The notes below the pieces were generated by a model. The model was not told the DNA's origin. It made no database searches and worked only from the letters and a program-made list of their open reading frames with translations. Made by a program: the position numbers and the translations under genes. A DNA stretch of 64,000 bases from an uncultured Roseibium sp. (GTDB lineage Bacteria > Pseudomonadota > Alphaproteobacteria > Rhizobiales > Stappiaceae): assembly GCF_947494555.1 (NCBI RefSeq), contig NZ_CANLVF010000003.1:496001-560000 (forward strand), written 5' to 3'. Below, one piece after another: positions 24,004-31,522 of the stretch (within the stretch, counting starts at the first letter, position 1; the number at the start of each line of letters is the position of its first letter).

Positions 24004-24423
24004 CTATTCGCCGCTGGAGATTTCTATTTTTCTTATCACGCGTTCCGGTTCGGGGCGTGCCAGATCGATGGACAGCAAACCGTCTTTCAGATCGGCACCG
24101 AGGATCTCAATACCCTCTGCCAGAACGAATGCCCGCTGGAACTGCCGCGCGGCGATGCCGCGGTGCAAATACTCACGGGACTTGTCGTCCACCTGCCTGC
24201 CGCGTATCACCAACTGGCTTTCTTCCACCGAAACATCGAGTTGTTCTCTGGTGAAGCCGGCAACCGCCAGAGTGATCCGGATGACATCTCCCTGGCCTTC
24301 CACTTTCGGCAGACGTTCGATGTTATACGGCGGATAACCGTCATTGGCGGCCTTGGATACGCGATCGAGCACCCGCTCGATATCGTCGAACCCGAGCATA
24401 AACGGGCTGGAAAACGCTGACAT
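24004..24423 (-). CDS. Small heat-shock protein, Hsp20/IbpA type
   Basis: The protein has 139 residues from the ATG at 24423. N-terminal FSSPFMLGFDDIERVLDRV and PPYNIERL are hallmark IbpA/HspQ-class A sequences. The alpha-crystallin domain follows (VIRITLAVAGFTREQLDV, then LHRGIAARQFQRAFVLAEGIE and the C-terminal GLLSIDLARPEPE). An ATG at 24432 also reads in frame, but the ribosome site GAGGA ends on it; with the second ATG the spacing is 8 bases, so that one is preferred. The product binds unfolding proteins as an oligomer. A sigma-32-type promoter and a ROSE-like leader precede it (separate entries), giving both transcriptional and thermal translational control. Confidence 0.92.
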   Translation of the reverse strand: MSAFSSPFMLGFDDIERVLDRVSKAANDGYPPYNIERLPKVEGQGDVIRITLAVAGFTREQLDVSVEESQLVIRGRQVDDKSREYLHRGIAARQFQRAFVLAEGIEILGADLKDGLLSIDLARPEPERVIRKIEISSGE

Positions 24424-24431
24424 GCGTGACA

Positions 24432-24455
24432 TCCTCAAAGTCCTTGTTGAAGCGA
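24432..24455 (-). promoter_or_regulatory. ROSE-like RNA thermometer segment
   Basis: In the hsp20 leader, UCGCU (24451-24455) faces AGGA of the ribosome site (24432-24435). CUUCAA and UUGAGG would close the same small hairpin. This is the signature of the ROSE thermometer, in which UYGCU pairs with AGGA leaving one bulged G. A further hairpin with a UUCG loop (GGAACC/GGTTCC, around 24493-24508) lies upstream in the leader. The pairing is drawn by eye. Confidence 0.6.
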
Positions 24456-24513
24456 CCTTGCGCCCAGACCCATCAAGGCATCCGGACCGGAACCCGAAGG
24501 TTCCGTTCACGAT

Positions 24514-24545
24514 TAAATATGGAGCCTAGTTAATTTTGATTCAAG
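24514..24545 (-). promoter_or_regulatory. RpoH (sigma-32) heat-shock promoter for hsp20
   Basis: On the minus strand CTTGAA (24540-24545) is followed after 15 bases by CTCCATATTTA (24514-24524). This fits the heat-shock promoter pattern CTTGAA-N13-17-CCCCATNTA closely. The transcript would start about 80 bases before the hsp20 ATG, leaving room for the thermometer. Confidence 0.7.
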
Positions 24546-24591
24546 GCAAGTGCGATTTTCACAAGTAAATCCCGTCAACAACATGGTGATC

Positions 24592-25452
24592 TTAGAATTC
24601 CGCTCGAAGATGCGGGTCTCTTTTCAATAACTTGGCGAGTGCCGCCAGTGCCTGGCGAACCGCAGGTTCGTGCCTTTCATCCTGGTGCATAACCAGCCAT
24701 CTTTCCGTCTGTAGGTCGTCAATCGGCTCTGTCATCCGCTGAAGATCTCGAAAGGCTTCGCCGACAAACAACGGCAACAGCATTCGACCAGCGCCCTGAC
24801 GCACGAGCGAAAGCGCATGGACCGCCTTGTTGACGGTTACCGTGATCTCGTCGCCGTGATGTTCCCTGATCCAGCTCCCCGTTGGAAAATGCGCCTCGTC
24901 CTCAACCACGCCGATCCAGCCGAAATCCGCTTCTTTAGTGGCCGATTTTGCCTGATAGACAGCGTATCTGACCGTACCGATTTTCCGGCCTGCCAGCCAT
25001 TCCTGCTTCGGCCGCCGGCTTCTGACACCAATATCGATCTGGCGGCGGGCAACATCGCGATTGTGCGGGTCGGCCAGGAACTCGGGTACCCAGCTCGCCT
25101 CCGGTGACCAGAATTCACCGATATTGTCCATGAGCAGGCGCGCGGTCCAGTCGCCTGCGGAGATGCGGACACGGCGTTTGGTTCTACCGCTTTCCCGCCA
25201 CCTTGAAATCGACTGCGCCACCTCGTCCATGCCCTCGAGCTGCAATACAAGCTCCCGGCCGGCCTGGGTCAGCACGTAGCCGCGCGCCTCGCGCTCGACC
25301 AGCCTGACATTCAGGCTCTTTTCCAGTGAAGAAACACGTCTTCCAAGGGTCGCCGCACTAACGCCGGTTTTTTCCGCTGCGCCCGCCAGCCCGCTTGCCT
25401 TTGCAACGGCAAGAAACAGCCGTAAATCTTCCCAATCCATAGTTTGTTTCAT
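24592..25452 (-). CDS. LysR-family transcriptional regulator
   Basis: The protein has 286 residues. The N-terminal winged helix (WEDLRLFLAVAKASGLAGAAEKTGVSAATLGRRVSSLEKSL) is LysR-type, although the usual effector-binding fold behind it is divergent and short. GAGG precedes the ATG by 8 bases. It is divergent from the small hypothetical gene at 25557, about 100 bases away, which is its likely target beside itself. The effector is unknown. Confidence 0.88.
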   Translation of the reverse strand: MKQTMDWEDLRLFLAVAKASGLAGAAEKTGVSAATLGRRVSSLEKSLNVRLVEREARGYVLTQAGRELVLQLEGMDEVAQSISRWRESGRTKRRVRISAGDWTARLLMDNIGEFWSPEASWVPEFLADPHNRDVARRQIDIGVRSRRPKQEWLAGRKIGTVRYAVYQAKSATKEADFGWIGVVEDEAHFPTGSWIREHHGDEITVTVNKAVHALSLVRQGAGRMLLPLFVGEAFRDLQRMTEPIDDLQTERWLVMHQDERHEPAVRQALAALAKLLKRDPHLRAEF

Positions 25453-25556
25453 TTTTGAAACCTCAATTTCAATTCAAAAACATACAGATATCGCTCACTC
25501 GTGCGAAATTCTGCATCAATCCTGACATTGAAATCAAATATGAGAGGAAATTGCAG

Positions 25557-25874
25557 ATGCCAGTCCCCTATTCTCTCTCGAACCTTCGCAAGCCTGATTG
25601 CGACGACCCGCTTGTATGGAACGATCCGCGCCGGGAGCTTTATCCTTACCACCAGGACCTCTGGCCGGAAGAGGTGCCAGAGCATGTCCGCTATGAAAGA
25701 GAGGCACTTGAACTTCGCCGGCAAAAACAGATCGCGCTGCTTCGCGCCTTCGTCCGGTTTCGCTGGATTCCGGTTTTATTGTCCTTCTTATTGAAACCGC
25801 GCCTGCCCCGCCCGATCCTTGAAGATCCAATGAAACCGGAACGGCAGCCCGATTGCCCTGATTGCTGCAAATAA
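25557..25874 (+). CDS. Small hypothetical protein
   Basis: The protein has 105 residues beginning MPVPYSLSNL, with GAGAGG before the ATG. The frame runs open upstream to 25455 but that part is AT-rich intergenic sequence. The middle is rich in Arg/Glu helix (EVPEHVRYEREALELRRQKQ), then a short hydrophobic run (WIPVLLSFLL) that could be a membrane anchor, and a proline-rich tail ending CPDCCK. I recognise no family. The pair of cysteine dyads at the very end could bind a metal. Divergent from the LysR gene, so possibly regulated by it. Confidence 0.6.
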   Translation: MPVPYSLSNLRKPDCDDPLVWNDPRRELYPYHQDLWPEEVPEHVRYEREALELRRQKQIALLRAFVRFRWIPVLLSFLLKPRLPRPILEDPMKPERQPDCPDCCK

Positions 25875-25903
25875 TGCCTGTGCAAATGCAGCCTTGCCGC
25901 GGA

Positions 25904-25927
25904 GGCCGCATTCTTTCGGATGCGGCC
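25904..25927. terminator. Hairpin between convergent genes
   Basis: GGCCGCAT/ATGCGGCC closes a stem that continues to a TTTC loop (about 10 bp). It lies between the small hypothetical gene and the SnoaL-like gene, which converge. There is no T-run, so termination is likely but not certain. Confidence 0.5.
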
Positions 25928-25939
25928 CGTATGGCAGTG

Positions 25940-26425
25940 TTATTTGCTTCCCATCAGATGGCTGCCGTGCGGGTTGTCGATGACCATTTTCCAGGACCCG
26001 TCCGGCTGGCGCCGCAGTACCGCGATCGACAGACCGTCACCGGTTACCGGATTTCCCTCAGGGTCCCGGCCGTTCATCCGCCAGGGAGCGATATGTATGG
26101 CCAAGTCGCCTTCAACGATCACCTCGTGTCCGGAATATGAGAACTTCGGAGAGACAGCCGCGAACTGTTCAAAGATTTGCCGTGCAGCGATGCCGTCCGA
26201 CACGGCCTCGCCCGGCTGAAACATGATGGTCTGGTTGTTCTCGTAGGTTTTCATGACCTTGTCCAGATCGCCCGCTTCGAACGATCGCGTCATTGTCTGA
26301 ACGAGTGCCAGAACGTCTTTTTCATCCTGTGTCATGTCTCCGGTTCCTTCTGCATGTATTGGAGTGGAAAGAGTTGAAAGGGCGATGGCAATTGCGATTG
26401 CCCCCATGCGGATTGGACGCTTCAT
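25940..26425 (-). CDS. Exported SnoaL/DUF4440-like (NTF2 superfamily) protein
   Basis: The protein has 161 residues with a signal peptide (MGAIAIAIALSTLSTPIHA). The mature protein has the cone-shaped NTF2-like fold: VLALVQTMTRSFEAGDLDKVMKTY helix pair, then GEAVSDGIAARQIFEQFAA, and beta strands ending GSWKMVIDNPHGS. These domains act as enzymes or binding proteins for small molecules; the active residues cannot be identified here. The gene follows the ECF sigma factor on the same strand after 90 bases, so the two are probably co-regulated. ECF41-type sigma factors carry a fused SnoaL domain; here the domain is separate and exported. Confidence 0.8.
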   Translation of the reverse strand: MKRPIRMGAIAIAIALSTLSTPIHAEGTGDMTQDEKDVLALVQTMTRSFEAGDLDKVMKTYENNQTIMFQPGEAVSDGIAARQIFEQFAAVSPKFSYSGHEVIVEGDLAIHIAPWRMNGRDPEGNPVTGDGLSIAVLRRQPDGSWKMVIDNPHGSHLMGSK

Positions 26426-26515
26426 CTCGTGTCTCCTTCGGTTTGTCAGGCAAAGCGGTGCCAGCCCCGCCTGTTGCCAAGCTGGTTGGAAAGTCAGATG
26501 TCTGGCGGAACGGGA

Positions 26516-27334
26516 CTAAAGCGCGTGTGAAAGAATGCGGGTCAGCCGGCCGCGGATGTCTTCCGGGCACATCTGGCCGGGAACGGCCTGCTGCAGCTTG
26601 AACGATTTCAGGTCATCAACGACTGAGGCGATCTGCCGTTTCGCGGTGGCATAGTCGAGAGGCGATCCGGCAGAATTCGGGTAAGACCCGCTGCGAACCC
26701 TTCCCGATTTGATCGCGGCCGGTAGGCGTCGCGGACAACTGCACTTGGCCTGATTGCTGACCAACCCGCAGTGCTGACTGGTAAAGGCAATCACCTCGTT
26801 GCGAGCCCTCGACAAACGTTTCCTGTAAGTCGCCGGCGTCAGCTCCAGAATTTGTGATGCTTCGGTATGGCCCAATTCGAAAACATCACCAAGGACATAG
26901 GCCAGTCGCAGGTCCAGGGTCAGACACAGCAGCATCGCCATCGTGCAGGAGGTGCGTAGCTCATTGAGCAGCAGCGCCTGATCGGGTGCGGCGGGCGGAT
27001 CGGCGACAAGCCCGGTTTCCAGATCGGCAGCGAACATTTCAAATGTCAGACCCAGGTCCCGGTCGCGCAGTTTCCTGGCATTGAGAATATGGCGAACGGC
27101 AATCTGGTAGGCCCAGGTTGACAGGGCGCTCTCGCCGCGAAACGTCGACAGCTTGGTCAGAATCTGGATCAGGATTTCCTGGGTCGCCTCGCCTGCGTCG
27201 TCCGGATTGACCAGGACCCGCATTGCCAGGGCATAGATCCTGTCCTGAAGCCCCGCCAGCACGTCCTCAAGGGCCTGCCGGTCACCGGCCTGGGCTGCTG
27301 TCACCGTCTCAAGGGAAACGTCACCGCTTGTCAT
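26516..27334 (-). CDS. ECF-type RNA polymerase sigma factor with cysteine-containing C-terminal extension
   Basis: The protein has 272 residues, longer than a typical ECF sigma (about 180). Region 2 is visible in DRIYALAMRVLVNPDDAGEATQEILIQI and STFRGESALSTWAYQIAVRHIL; region 4 in LELTPATYRKRLSRARNEV. After region 4 come about 85 more residues starting HCGLVSNQAKCSCPRRLPAAI, with three closely spaced cysteines that could bind zinc or a redox cofactor, then a helical tail with a fourth cysteine. No anti-sigma factor gene is adjacent, so the extension may be the control element. Likely target: itself and the exported SnoaL-like gene downstream. Confidence 0.85.
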   Translation of the reverse strand: MTSGDVSLETVTAAQAGDRQALEDVLAGLQDRIYALAMRVLVNPDDAGEATQEILIQILTKLSTFRGESALSTWAYQIAVRHILNARKLRDRDLGLTFEMFAADLETGLVADPPAAPDQALLLNELRTSCTMAMLLCLTLDLRLAYVLGDVFELGHTEASQILELTPATYRKRLSRARNEVIAFTSQHCGLVSNQAKCSCPRRLPAAIKSGRVRSGSYPNSAGSPLDYATAKRQIASVVDDLKSFKLQQAVPGQMCPEDIRGRLTRILSHAL

Positions 27335-27489
27335 CGCATGGTCCTGTTAGCTGTTGCTCTATAGTGTTAGAGGGGATGAGCGGGAAATGTGTGACATATT
27401 TTTTTGATTACGTGGCGGCTTGCACGATAGGGCATGAAACGTCACTCTGCGCTCCCGTCCTCCACGTGCTGTTCAGACACGAGTTTCAA

Positions 27490-27849
27490 ATGACCCGCGA
27501 CGAATTCGACGCCTTTTGCAGTGAATTGACTGCCACCACCCATGTCATCCAGTGGGGCAATGCCTCCGTCTGGAAAGTCGGCGGCAAGATTTTCGCGATC
27601 TGCTCCCGCTGGGGCGATGGCGATCATCAGCGCATCGGCTTCAAGTGTTCGGACCTTTCCTATTCGCTGCTGATCCAGCAGGAGGGCATGATCCCCGCGC
27701 CTTATCTTGCCCGGGCAAAGTGGGTGCAGATGGAACAGGAAGGCGCTCTTTCCGACGAGGACCTGAAGGCCTATATCGTCGCCGCGCACAAGATTATCGC
27801 GGGCAAACTCACCAAAAAAGTCCGGAAAGAGCTTGGCCTTGGCGCGTGA
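27490..27849 (+). CDS. MmcQ/YjbR family DNA-binding-like protein
   Basis: The protein has 119 residues. TRDEFDAFCSELTATTHVIQWGNASVWKVGGKIFAI and the end WVQMEQEGALSDEDLKAYIVAAHKII are the standard MmcQ/YjbR pattern, a CyaY-like fold. These proteins are small, cytoplasmic and of unknown biological role; a DNA-binding role has been suggested for YjbR. The ATG at 27490 is chosen from the family N-terminus; there is only a weak ribosome site. It overlaps the MFS gene start by 17 bases, so the two are translationally coupled. Confidence 0.88.
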   Translation: MTRDEFDAFCSELTATTHVIQWGNASVWKVGGKIFAICSRWGDGDHQRIGFKCSDLSYSLLIQQEGMIPAPYLARAKWVQMEQEGALSDEDLKAYIVAAHKIIAGKLTKKVRKELGLGA

Positions 27850-29026
27850 ATTTCAAGGAAAGTGGCGCTCGCTGTCACTCCTGATGATTGCCGAGGTTGC
27901 CGGCATGAGCCTGTGGTTCATGTCTGCTGCCATTCTGCCGGACCTCACGCGGGAATTTCAGATTTCCGAAATGCGCCAGGCGGCCCTATCAAGCGCCGTC
28001 CAGATCGGGTTCGTGGTCGGTGCGCTTGCGTCTGCATTGCTCGGTCTTGCGGACCGGATCGATCCGCGCAAGCTCTTTGCCTTTTGCGCCATCGCCGCGG
28101 CGCTTTTCAACGCCAGCCTTCTGGTTGTCGAGCCGGGCGGAAGCCTTTCCATATTTGCGCGCTTCGCAACGGGCGCATTGCTTGCCGGTGTCTATCCGGT
28201 CGGCATGAAGATCGCCGTCGGCTGGGGACAGAAGGATCGGGGTTTTCTGGTCGGTACGCTTGTCGGCGCTCTCACCCTTGGTTCTGCCGCGCCGCACTTG
28301 CTGGCACTGCTGGGTGGTGCAGACTGGCGCTGGAGCCTGATCGTTGCCTCCATCGCATCCGCTGCCGGCGGGGCCCTCTGCCTCTTTGCAGCGCTCGGAC
28401 CGTTTCATGCCAAGGCCCCGCGCATGAAAGTCGAGGCGATCTTTACTGCCTGGACCGATCGGAAAATCCGCTACGCTTATGCCGGATATCTCGGGCACAT
28501 GTGGGAGCTCTATGCCATGTGGGCCTGGATCGGCGTTGCGCTGACGCTTTCTTTTTCCGCTCATCTTCCGGAAAGCGAGGCCGTATCCCTGTCGCGCCTG
28601 ATCGCCTTTCTGACGATTGCTGCCGGGGGCGTTGCCAGCGTCATCGCCGGCATCGTTGCCGACCGGGTTGGCAAGGCAAACATCGCAATCCTCGCCATGG
28701 TCGTCAGCGGATCTGCCGCCATCGCATCAGCCATCACATTCGGCGGTCCGGTGTGGCTGACGATCCTGTGCGTTTTGATCTGGGGCGCGGCGATCCTGCC
28801 GGATTCTGCCCAGTTCTCCGCGCTCGTTGCCGACTACGCCCCGCCCGAACAGGCCGGCAGCCTGATGAGCTTCCAGACCGCCCTCGGCTTTGCGCTGACG
28901 TTTTTCACTGTCCAGCTCACACCGCTTGGCGCGGAGCTGATCGGCTGGCCCGGCATGTTCGCCCTGATGGCGATTGGTCCTGCCTTCGGGATCGCGGGGA
29001 TGTTGCGGCTGAAGCGGATCAGTTGA
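27833..29026 (+). CDS. Major facilitator superfamily (MFS) transporter
   Basis: The protein has 397 residues and 12 hydrophobic segments; it begins at a TTG with GGAAAGAG just before it, inside the end of the MmcQ gene. The MFS loop-2 signature is degenerate (ADRIDPRKL), and the central loop is short. The motif GHMWELYAMWAW in the seventh segment is frequent in cyanate-permease-like and related carriers. Residues outside the helices are few. Inner membrane secondary transporter; substrate cannot be named. The small AT-rich gene that follows is only one base after its stop. Confidence 0.85.
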   Translation: MALAREFQGKWRSLSLLMIAEVAGMSLWFMSAAILPDLTREFQISEMRQAALSSAVQIGFVVGALASALLGLADRIDPRKLFAFCAIAAALFNASLLVVEPGGSLSIFARFATGALLAGVYPVGMKIAVGWGQKDRGFLVGTLVGALTLGSAAPHLLALLGGADWRWSLIVASIASAAGGALCLFAALGPFHAKAPRMKVEAIFTAWTDRKIRYAYAGYLGHMWELYAMWAWIGVALTLSFSAHLPESEAVSLSRLIAFLTIAAGGVASVIAGIVADRVGKANIAILAMVVSGSAAIASAITFGGPVWLTILCVLIWGAAILPDSAQFSALVADYAPPEQAGSLMSFQTALGFALTFFTVQLTPLGAELIGWPGMFALMAIGPAFGIAGMLRLKRIS

Positions 29027-29027
29027 A

Positions 29028-29399
29028 GTGAAAAAAACGAACCACAAAGCGGCAGCAGTGCTTTATGTTATTCTAGTCGCCGCATACTTTATTTTCATCA
29101 ATCAAGAAATTGAATCCAGATATACTGCTAAATTGGGTTTTTGTTTATTGTTGATACCCCTTTACTATTTTTTTGTTTACTTCAATAATAAAAGAAAACG
29201 AGGCAATCACTCTTATATTTCAGAGACTATTGCCTGTGCTGTTGGCTGGCTCGTTTATTTTTTGCTGTTAAACCTGTTTCCAACGCAAAGATTTTTAACG
29301 TTTGCCTTCGGTTTTCAAGTTTTGTTTTCCGCTTATTTGAGCCTGGTTTTTCTTGCGAAGATTATGCTCAAGATCACGGGCGAAGATGATCGGTTCTAA
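29028..29399 (+). CDS. Small membrane protein of low GC content
   Basis: The protein has 123 residues from a GTG codon one base after the MFS stop. It has four hydrophobic segments (AAAVLYVILVAAYFIFI, LGFCLLLIPLYYFFVYF, ACAVGWLVYFLLLNLF, LFSAYLSLVFLAKIML). The DNA is much richer in A and T than the MFS gene beside it (many AAA, TTT, TTA codons), so it is probably acquired. I recognise no family. Its 3' side opens into the palindromic repeat array, a place where foreign DNA often accumulates. The GTG start is supported only by position and frame. Confidence 0.6.
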   Translation: MKKTNHKAAAVLYVILVAAYFIFINQEIESRYTAKLGFCLLLIPLYYFFVYFNNKRKRGNHSYISETIACAVGWLVYFLLLNLFPTQRFLTFAFGFQVLFSAYLSLVFLAKIMLKITGEDDRF

Positions 29400-29522
29400 G
29401 TCTCTTATGTGGCGAGTTTCAGCCATTAGATGTCCTTTTAAAAGGTGTTTCCGCAGCTAACGGTTCTAAGAATGTTTCAGCTGATTGAAATTAGCTAGTG
29501 TCGAGTGAAACCAGTCACGCAA
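29400..29522. other. Intergenic stretch before the repeat array
   Basis: About 120 bases, AT-rich at first. Nothing coding or regulatory is recognised. Confidence 0.5.
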
Positions 29523-30668
29523 CCTCATCCTGAGGAAGCGCGAGAGCGCTGTCTCGAAGGATGGGCGGCAGGCTCAGTGCCGCGTGGTCCATCCTTCGAG
29601 ACGGCCCGTCCGGGCCTCCTCAGGATGAGGTTCTTTCCCTACAGTCGGGCGGCAGCGGCGCAGTGAAATAGGCCGGGCCACTCCAAGGTTGTCATCCCGG
29701 TTTGCCGCACAAGCGGCAAGACCGGGATCCAGTGATCCGTATTGGCAGCAAATGAAATAGACGATCAGACAAGCGGTTACTGGATCCCTGCCTGCGCAGG
29801 GATGACAAGGGAAAGACAGAGCCCTATCGCGTGAGATCTCAGAGCTTTTGCCTCTCACTTGTTCAGGGAGACAATTGAGAGAATGACGACGCCGGATAGG
29901 TAGCCCAAACGTGCTGCCAAACCCGGAAGCAACCGGCGAAATCACCCTCATCCTGAGGAAGCGCGAGAGCGCTGTCTCGAAGGATGGGCGGCAGGCTCAG
30001 TGCTGTGTGGTCCATCCTTCGAGACGGCCCGTCCGGGCCTCCTCAGGATGAGGTTCTTTTCCCTGCGGTCGGGCGGCAGCGGCGCAGTGAAATAGGACGG
30101 GCCATTCCAAGGTTGTCGTCCCGGTTTGCCGCACAAGCGGCAAGACCGGGATCCAGTGATCCGTATTGGCGGCAAATGAAAAAGACGATCAGACAAGCGG
30201 TTACTGGATCCCAGCCTGCGCAGGGATGACAAGGAAATAGACAGAGCCCTATCGCGTGAGATCTCAGAGCTTTTGCCTCTCACTTGTTCAGGGAGACAAT
30301 TGAGAGAATGACGACGCCGGATAGGTAGCCCAAACGTGCTGCCAAACCCGGAAGCAACCGGCGAAATCGCCCTCATCCTGAGGAAGCGCGAGAGCGCTGT
30401 CTCGAAGGATGGGCGGCAGGCTCAGTGCCGCGTGGTCCATCCTTCGAGACGGCCCGTCCGGGCCTCCTCAGGATGAGGTTCTTTCCCTACAGTCGGGCGG
30501 CAGCGGCGCAGTGAAATATGACGGGCCACTCCAAGGTTGTCGTCCCGATTTGCCGCACAAGCGGCAAGACCGGGATCCAGTGATCCGTATTGGCGGCAAC
30601 TGAAAAAGACGATCAGACAAGCGGTAACAGGATCCTTGCCCGCGCAGGGATGACAAGGGAAAGGAAGA
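29523..30668. repeat. Tandem array of a ~424-bp palindromic repeat unit (2.7 copies)
   Basis: Three tandem copies start at 29523, 29946 and 30371 (unit 423-425 bp); the third breaks off near 30668. Copies differ by only a few bases. Each unit contains module P (108 bp in copy 1, 29523-29630), an imperfect palindrome from CCTCATCCTGAGGA to TCCTCAGGATGAGG with inner arms CTCGAAGGATGG/CCATCCTTCGAG. It also has module Q (29691-29806), from GTCATCCC to GGGATGAC with nested hairpins (CCCGGTTTGCCGC/GCGGCAAGACCGGG). A roughly 140-base non-palindromic spacer follows. Long open frames run through the copies, but the same frame recurs only because the DNA repeats. Confidence 0.92.
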
Positions 30669-31505
30669 GATCCCGGATCACGTTCCGGGTATCAGGGACG
30701 ACAATTATTGAGCTTATGTGGCTTCAGGTCGCCAGCACACTTCCGTCAATCAGTCCTGCGAACGCGGAATTCCGGCGAACGTCGGCTTAGCGAATGTCCA
30801 TGAGGCTATGGCGCACCGATCCCGGATCTCCGCTTTGCTGCGTCCGGGATGACGTTGGATGGGGTATCTTGGATCAAACGCTATTATCGATGTCTACTGC
30901 TTCCTGTGACTTGGCCTTCGTCACCCCGGACGAACTTGAGTGAGATCCGGGGCCGGGGAGCAACGGCGCGTGCATCTGTGTTCAGTAGAGCTTTTGCCGC
31001 CTTGGTCACAGCTCACGCTGCGCTCGACAAGGACGACGTGCAGGGCGAATTCTCAGACTTCATGAGGCCGGCGGCTGTCTTTTGCGTTGTCATCCCTGCG
31101 CAGGCAGGGATCCAGTACCCTCTAGCCTGACCGTCTTTGTCATTTGCCATCCACACGGATTACTGGTTCCCGGTCTTGCCGCGTGCGCGGCAAACCGGGA
31201 CGACAACCTGCAAGGTTCCCATCATATCCCACCGCATCACCACGGCTCTGCTTTTGGAAGTCCGGTCTCGTCTCGAGGCAGTGACAGCGCTGTCTCGAAG
31301 GACGGGCGGCAGTCTCAGTGTTGCGTGGCCCACCCTTCGAGACAGACCTTCCAGTCCTCCTCAGGATGAGGTTTTTTTCCCAATAGTCTGGCGGCAGCGG
31401 CGCAGTAAAATAGGACGGGCACGGCGAGATCCGGGATCTTGAAAAACAAACCCAGGATCGATGAGAAAACGGGTCCCGGATCTGCGCGTTCGCTTGTCCG
31501 GGACG
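30669..31505. repeat. Degenerate copies of the palindromic modules
   Basis: This ~840-base stretch has no gene. It contains older copies of the same modules: an inverted Q at 31089-31204 (from GTCATCCC to the CGGGACGAC end), a degenerate P ending at 31371, and fragments with GATCCCGGATCTCCGC near 30820 and GGTCCCGGATCTGCGC near 31480. It ends just before the AlkC gene. Confidence 0.8.
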
Positions 31506-31522
31506 ACGAGACGGTTTTCAGT

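Noticed and set aside
29574..30376. Two long, almost identical minus-strand frames within the repeat array
   Set aside because: They exist because the repeat unit lacks stops in that frame; the product is low-complexity and matches the repeats, not a protein family.
29523..30668. Possible CRISPR array
   Set aside because: The units are 424 bp and almost fully repeated, with no short repeats separated by unique spacers, and no cas genes are near.
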